From contig JAJECF010000175.1 in NCBI GenBank assembly GCA_022822125.1, forward strand, positions 1 through 44,330: a stretch of DNA of 44,330 bases, given 5' to 3'. The position numbers and the translations under genes were made by a program. Shown here in pieces: positions 40,920 to 44,330 of this stretch (positions within the stretch are counted from its first letter, which is position 1; each line of letters opens with the position of its first letter). The stretch is from Alphaproteobacteria bacterium. GTDB lineage: Bacteria; Pseudomonadota; Alphaproteobacteria; Bin95. The notes under the pieces were generated by a model. It did no database searches. It saw only the letters and a program-made list of their open reading frames with translations, and had not been told where the DNA came from.

Positions 40920-41873
40920 TCAGCCGGAGATGACGCGCACCGGATTGCCCGCAAGCCAGGCCTGTACGCATTCGAGCGTCTGCGGATACATGACCGCGAA
41001 GGTATCCGTCGTCACATAGCCGAGATGCGGCGTCAGCACGACATTGTCCAGGCTGCGCAGCGGATGGCCGCGGGGCAGCGGCTCGGTGTCGTACACATCG
41101 AGGCCGGCCCCGGCAATGCTGCGGTTCCGCAGCGCCTCGACCAGCGCCGCCTCGTCCACGATGGGGCCGCGCGAGGTGTTCACCAGCACCGCCGAGGGTT
41201 TCATCAGGCCGAGCTCGCGCGCGCCCACCAGACCCCGCGTGCGCGAGCTGAGCAGCGTGTGGATCGACAGCACATCCGCCTGCCGGAACAGCTCGTCCTT
41301 CTCGACGCGGAGGACGCCGTGCTCTGCCGCACGCTCCGCCGTCAGGTTCTGGCTCCAGGCGATGAGGTTCATGCGGAACGCCTGCCCGACCCGCGCGACC
41401 TCCGAGCCGAGCCGCCCGAGGCCCAGCAGGCCGAGCGTGGCGCCCGCGAGCCCGCGCCCGACGGTCGTCTGCCAGGCGCCGGCCTTCATCGCCCGGTCCT
41501 CGGCGGGAATATGCCGCTGCAGCGCCAGGATGAGCCCCCAGGTGAGCTCGGGCGTGGTGTGCGCGCTGCCAGCGGTGCCGCAGACCGTGACGCCCTGCTC
41601 GCTCGCCGCCTCCACATCGACCGAGGCATTGCGCATGCCCGTCGTCACCAGCAGCTTCAGCTTCGGCAGCTTGCCGAGCATGTCGCGCCGGAATGGCGTG
41701 CGATCGCGCATGATGCAGAGGACATCGAAATCCCCGAGCCGGTCCGCGAGCACGGCCGGGTCCGCCACATGGTCGTGGAAGACCTCGACCTGGCACCCGT
41801 CCGGCAGGCTGTCCCAATCCGCCATCGAAAGGGCGATGCCCTGGTAATCGTCCAGAATGGCGATGCGGGTCAT
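40920..41873 (-). CDS. D-2-hydroxyacid dehydrogenase
   Basis: The 317-aa NAD-dependent enzyme of the phosphoglycerate-dehydrogenase-like family has the nucleotide motif GLGRLG (151-156) in LLGLGRLGSEVARVGQAF, and catalytic R235 (NTSRGPIVDEAAL), E264 (DVYDTEPLP) and H283 (TPHLGY). It interconverts a 2-oxoacid and a D-2-hydroxyacid. The N-terminal domain starts MTRIAILDDYQGIALSMADWD, a form common in proteobacterial paralogues that are not SerA. The start overlaps the stop of the M20 hydrolase gene (ATGA), so the two share an operon. Confidence 0.92.
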   Translation of the reverse strand: MTRIAILDDYQGIALSMADWDSLPDGCQVEVFHDHVADPAVLADRLGDFDVLCIMRDRTPFRRDMLGKLPKLKLLVTTGMRNASVDVEAASEQGVTVCGTAGSAHTTPELTWGLILALQRHIPAEDRAMKAGAWQTTVGRGLAGATLGLLGLGRLGSEVARVGQAFRMNLIAWSQNLTAERAAEHGVLRVEKDELFRQADVLSIHTLLSSRTRGLVGARELGLMKPSAVLVNTSRGPIVDEAALVEALRNRSIAGAGLDVYDTEPLPRGHPLRSLDNVVLTPHLGYVTTDTFAVMYPQTLECVQAWLAGNPVRVISG

Positions 41874-43123
41874 GCGCGCGCTCCTTCGGTTGCGAGCCAG
41901 CGGGTCAGTATGTTCACGGCGGCCATGAAATCGTCGATGTCCATCGCCTCGTCGGGATTGTGGCTGCCATGCGGGTTGCGCACGAACAGCATGGCGGTCG
42001 GCACGCCGGCGGCGGCGAAGGCGGCGGAGTCGTGGCTCGCCCCGCTCGCCATCTCGTTATGCGGCACGTCGAGGCTCCGGGCGCAGTCGAGCAGGCCGCT
42101 GCGGATCGACTCGTCCAGCACGCCGGGGGCGGCGCGCGTCGGCTCGCCCAACTCGAAGGCGACGCCCCGGCGGGCCTCGATCTCCCGCACCGCCTGCGCG
42201 ACCCAGCCTTCCAGATCGTCGAGGAACGCGCCGTCGAGCGAGCGCATGTCGAGCGAGAACCGGCACTCGCCCGGCACGATGGTCATGGCGTGGCGCTCGG
42301 GGTCGGTGGCGAGCTTGCCGACGGTGAAGGCGAAGTCCTCGCCCGCCGCCTCGCGCTCGTCCCAGAGCCCGTCGAGCCGGGCGATCAGGTCCGTAACGGC
42401 CATCACCGCGTCCTGGCGCGAGCGCCTCGGCATGCCGCCGCAATGGCTGTAGGCGCCGAGGCAGCGCGCGGCCGGCAGGCGGCGATTGCCGCGTATGCCG
42501 GTGACGACGCCGACCGGCAGCCCCTGTTCGACCAGCACCGGGCCCTGCTCGATATGCACCTCCAGAAAGGCATGCACGCGGGCAGCCTCGAGGAAGGGCG
42601 GGTCGAGCGCATCCGGATTGCCGCCCGCCTCGCGCATGTGGTCGGCGAGCGTGCGCCCCGTATCGGCGCGCCTAGCGGTCTCCTTCGCGCCGGCCGGCAG
42701 GGCGCCGAGCGCCGCCCGGCTGCCGATATAGGAGGTGCCGAACCAGGCGCTCTCCTCGGCGCGGATGCCCATGACGCGGATGTCGCGGCCGGGCGCGGCC
42801 CCGTCCCGCTGGAGCGCGGCGATCGCCGCCAGTCCGGCGACCACGCCGGCCGCGCCGTCGAAATTGCCGCCTTCGGCCACCGAATCGAGATGCGAGCCGA
42901 TAATGACCGGAGCCGCCGCACGGTCCGCGCCGGCGAGCGTCATATAGGTGTTGCAGGCCGGGTCGGTTTCCACTTCGAGGCCGAGCGCCTTTGCTGCGCG
43001 CGCCATCGCCGCATGAGCGAACGCTTCGCCCTCGCCATAGCTCGCCCGCGTGATGCCGACCCCGTCATGGGTGGCGGCCGCCAGTTCGTCGAAAAGGTCC
43101 GCGGCCAGCTTTCTGGGTTCCAT
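41870..43123 (-). CDS. M20-family amidohydrolase (N-carbamoyl-L-amino-acid hydrolase/allantoate amidohydrolase type)
   Basis: The 417-aa protein uses two metal ions. Ligands: H78 and D89 in GSHLDSVAEGGNFDGAAG, E123/E124 in GIRAEESAWFGTSYIGSRA, HIEQGP (His of the dimer-side site) and the late H in NPHGSHNPDEAM. This arrangement is that of HyuC/AllC-type enzymes, which split N-carbamoyl groups from amino acids or ureidoglycolate precursors. It is a cytosolic enzyme. The start MEPRKLAADLF follows AGGGGCGGCAG. Together with the PuuE-like hydrolase and the molybdenum hydroxylase elsewhere in the window, it hints at use of purine- or hydantoin-like nitrogen compounds (inference). Confidence 0.9.
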   Translation of the reverse strand: MEPRKLAADLFDELAAATHDGVGITRASYGEGEAFAHAAMARAAKALGLEVETDPACNTYMTLAGADRAAAPVIIGSHLDSVAEGGNFDGAAGVVAGLAAIAALQRDGAAPGRDIRVMGIRAEESAWFGTSYIGSRAALGALPAGAKETARRADTGRTLADHMREAGGNPDALDPPFLEAARVHAFLEVHIEQGPVLVEQGLPVGVVTGIRGNRRLPAARCLGAYSHCGGMPRRSRQDAVMAVTDLIARLDGLWDEREAAGEDFAFTVGKLATDPERHAMTIVPGECRFSLDMRSLDGAFLDDLEGWVAQAVREIEARRGVAFELGEPTRAAPGVLDESIRSGLLDCARSLDVPHNEMASGASHDSAAFAAAGVPTAMLFVRNPHGSHNPDEAMDIDDFMAAVNILTRWLATEGARA

Positions 43124-43223
43124 CTGCCGCCCCTGCTAGAGTCCGCGCCATCGAATCGATAGCCGCCGCCGGGGTCAAGGCCTTCCGTCCCGTCCGCCGG
43201 CAGCGCAAGCAGGAGCGCGCCCC

Positions 43224-43931
43224 ATGCCGCTTTCCGGCCTCACGGTCATCGAGATCGGCCAGAACATCGCCGGCCCCTATGCCGGCGCGATCCTTGCCGA
43301 TCTCGGCGCCGACGTCATCAAGATCGAGAAGCCGGGCGGCGACGACGCCCGGTTCTGGCTGGTCGAGAAGGACGGCGAGCGCCATCCGCTGGCCTTCCAC
43401 ATCCTCAACCGCAACAAACGCTCCGCGGTCGTGGATTTCAAAGAGGAGGCGGCGCTCGCGCGCTTCCTGGCGCTGGTCGAGCGGGCGGACGTGCTGGTCC
43501 ACAATCTGCGCCCCGGCCTCGCGGAGTCGCTCGGCATCGGCCATGCGGCGCTTGAGGCCCGCAATCCGCGCCTCGTCTATTGCGAGGTCGGCGCGTTCGG
43601 GCGAAAGGGGCCTCTGGCGAAAAAGCCCGGTTACGAACCGCTCGCCCATGCCTATGCCGGCGTCATGGCGATGAACGGGCCGGTCGAGGGGCCGCCCATG
43701 CGCGCCGGCGTCTCGATCGTCGATCCGGGCACCGCGATGTGGGCCGTCATCGGCATCCTCGCCGCGCTCCGCCGGCGGGACCGGACCGGCAAGGGCGGCC
43801 GGGTCGATGTCTCGCTCTTCGAAACCGGCCTCGGCTGGGTCTATCAGCCGCTTTCCGACTATCTGTTCACCGGGCGCGAGCCGGAGCGCCAGGGCAATGG
43901 CAACTCGATGCTGACGCCCTACCAGGTGTGA
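43224..43931 (+). pseudogene. CaiB/BaiF-type CoA transferase, cut off after 235 codons
   Basis: The frame opens like a full family III CoA transferase: LSGLTVIEIGQNIAGPYAGAILADLGADVIKIEKPGGDDARFW, NRNKRSAVVDF, LVHNLRPGLAESLGIG, YCEVGAFGRKGPLAKKPGYEPLAHAYAGVMAMNG. The Asp expected for catalysis is D167 or so in VSIVDPGTAMWAVIG. At ...NSMLTPYQV (residue 235) it meets a stop and the sequence turns AT-rich, while relatives run to about 400 residues. The part lost includes about 40% of the protein. The break is best read as the edge of an inserted element, and the missing 3' part should lie beyond the window. A product, if made, would probably not fold. Confidence 0.85.
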
Positions 43932-44205
43932 CACACAAATTTGCATTTCAATGCTTGTAGGCAACTGATTGCACGCTTGCTCTTCCTCGTAGGAAAGACA
44001 GTCATTGCATGGACTTGGAAGGATCGTCAAGTCCATGTCGCAAGATTTTTCGATTGTATGAATATCCCGGCTGTGTTGCGTGAATTTGCATTCCGGGGAT
44101 TTTGTATCGCATATATGAGCGGGGATCACTGACAGGATGGGGCTGTTGAGCATAAGGAGCCTCGGCTGTATTCATTCCTCATATGTGATACCCATGGCTC
44201 ATGAC

Positions 44206-44223
44206 TATATGGAGATCCATATA
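44206..44223. promoter_or_regulatory. Palindromic operator-like site in the inserted element
   Basis: TATATGGAGATCCATATA is an 8-base perfect inverted repeat with a two-base centre (GA). It stands 40 bases ahead of the first likely start codon of the element (44263), a good place for a repressor of element gene expression. Confidence 0.45.
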
Positions 44224-44262
44224 ACAGTGGTCGCGAGGTATCGATCGGGGAGCACGAGCACC

Positions 44263-44330
44263 ATGGCAGGCGGACAGGGAGAGCGGCGAAGGCAACGCTG
44301 CATCATGGCCACCGATACCGAATGGCAGAT
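44263..44330 (+). CDS. Start of an element gene, possibly mobilisation (MobC-like) (partial)
   Basis: The ATG at 44263 with GGGGAG ten bases upstream opens a frame reading MAGGQGERRRQRCIMATDTEWQ to the window edge. A basic head followed by an R-C-I-M-A-T-D-T-E-W segment resembles the beginnings of small ribbon-helix-helix relaxosome proteins (MobC-type), where a strand is followed by an E-W helix. With 22 codons visible this is only a suggestion. It could equally be another DNA-binding protein of the element. Confidence 0.35.
   Translation, partial: MAGGQGERRRQRCIMATDTEWQ

Larger units (their letters stand above)
43926..44330. mobile_element. Left end of an AT-rich inserted element (runs out of window)
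   Basis: From about 43930 the composition changes abruptly: a 60-base line (44041-44100) counts 43% GC against the high-GC CoA transferase before it. The first bases carry the 11-base palindrome GTGTGACACAC (43926-43936), just where the gene is broken. The segment 43932-44262 has no recognisable gene; AATTTGCATT occurs twice (43938-43947 and 44083-44092). No transposase or integrase is visible in the part shown, so the element type (IS, ICE, plasmid or prophage) is open. Confidence 0.7.

Noticed and set aside
43932..44262. Small ORFs in the AT-rich segment, for example 43941-44132
   Set aside because: They have no SD, no recognisable motif and begin within the junction; they look like chance frames.

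Overview
The window is GC-rich chromosomal DNA. Dense, partly overlapping cistrons, GTG starts and Shine-Dalgarno (SD) sequences, CaiB-type CoA transferases, several luciferase-like monooxygenases, a liv-type and a dpp-type ABC transporter and a CoxMSL-type molybdenum hydroxylase point to a heterotrophic alphaproteobacterium, perhaps Rhodospirillales-like. This placement comes from gene content and style only; no rRNA or tRNA was found.

Layout. 1-7634: start of a nitroreductase-like gene (minus), a structured leader with a small ORF and a phased repeat array, yghU copy 1, a CoA transferase and HMG-CoA-lyase-like pair, a broken HigBA-type toxin-antitoxin locus, a luciferase-like monooxygenase (minus) and a ThDP enzyme (minus). 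7786-18387 (plus): a complete branched-chain-amino-acid-type ABC transporter, a second luciferase-like monooxygenase, a NodB/PuuE-like hydrolase and a FAD/[2Fe-2S]/molybdopterin hydroxylase; this reads as uptake plus oxidation of one organic, perhaps N-containing, compound. 18398-20879 (minus): third luciferase-like monooxygenase, yghU copy 2 and a cupin, preceded by a gene-free 556-base stretch with repeats and hairpins. 21436-25284 (plus): two short-chain dehydrogenases and an MFS carrier with a GC-poor Mrr-type restriction endonuclease set between them. 25287-29922 (minus): Bcr/CflA-type efflux pump, Uma2 protein, an SDR lacking its catalytic Tyr, and nrdA with a candidate NrdR box. 30140-31448 (plus): cytochrome c and two exported Cys-containing proteins.

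31438-33957 (minus) is the most unusual part: a glycine-rich protein, a Xre/MbcA/ParS-type antitoxin and a RES-domain toxin in overlapping cistrons, running into a frameshifted metallo-beta-lactamase-fold gene. The antitoxin and toxin section is much more AT-rich than its surroundings. 34059-39635 (minus): complete peptide/nickel-type ABC transporter. 39859-43123: M23 peptidase (plus), D-2-hydroxyacid dehydrogenase and M20 carbamoylase-type hydrolase (minus). 43224-44330: a CoA transferase gene cut off after codon 235 where an AT-rich foreign segment begins; that segment runs out of the window.

Main signals: (i) the Gly-rich/Xre/RES operon; (ii) CATGACA direct repeats at an exact 10-base period in three intergenic places, two of them associated with the two yghU copies and pointing the same way relative to them; (iii) the mobile-element junction at the right end; (iv) defence and toxin genes lodged between metabolic genes.
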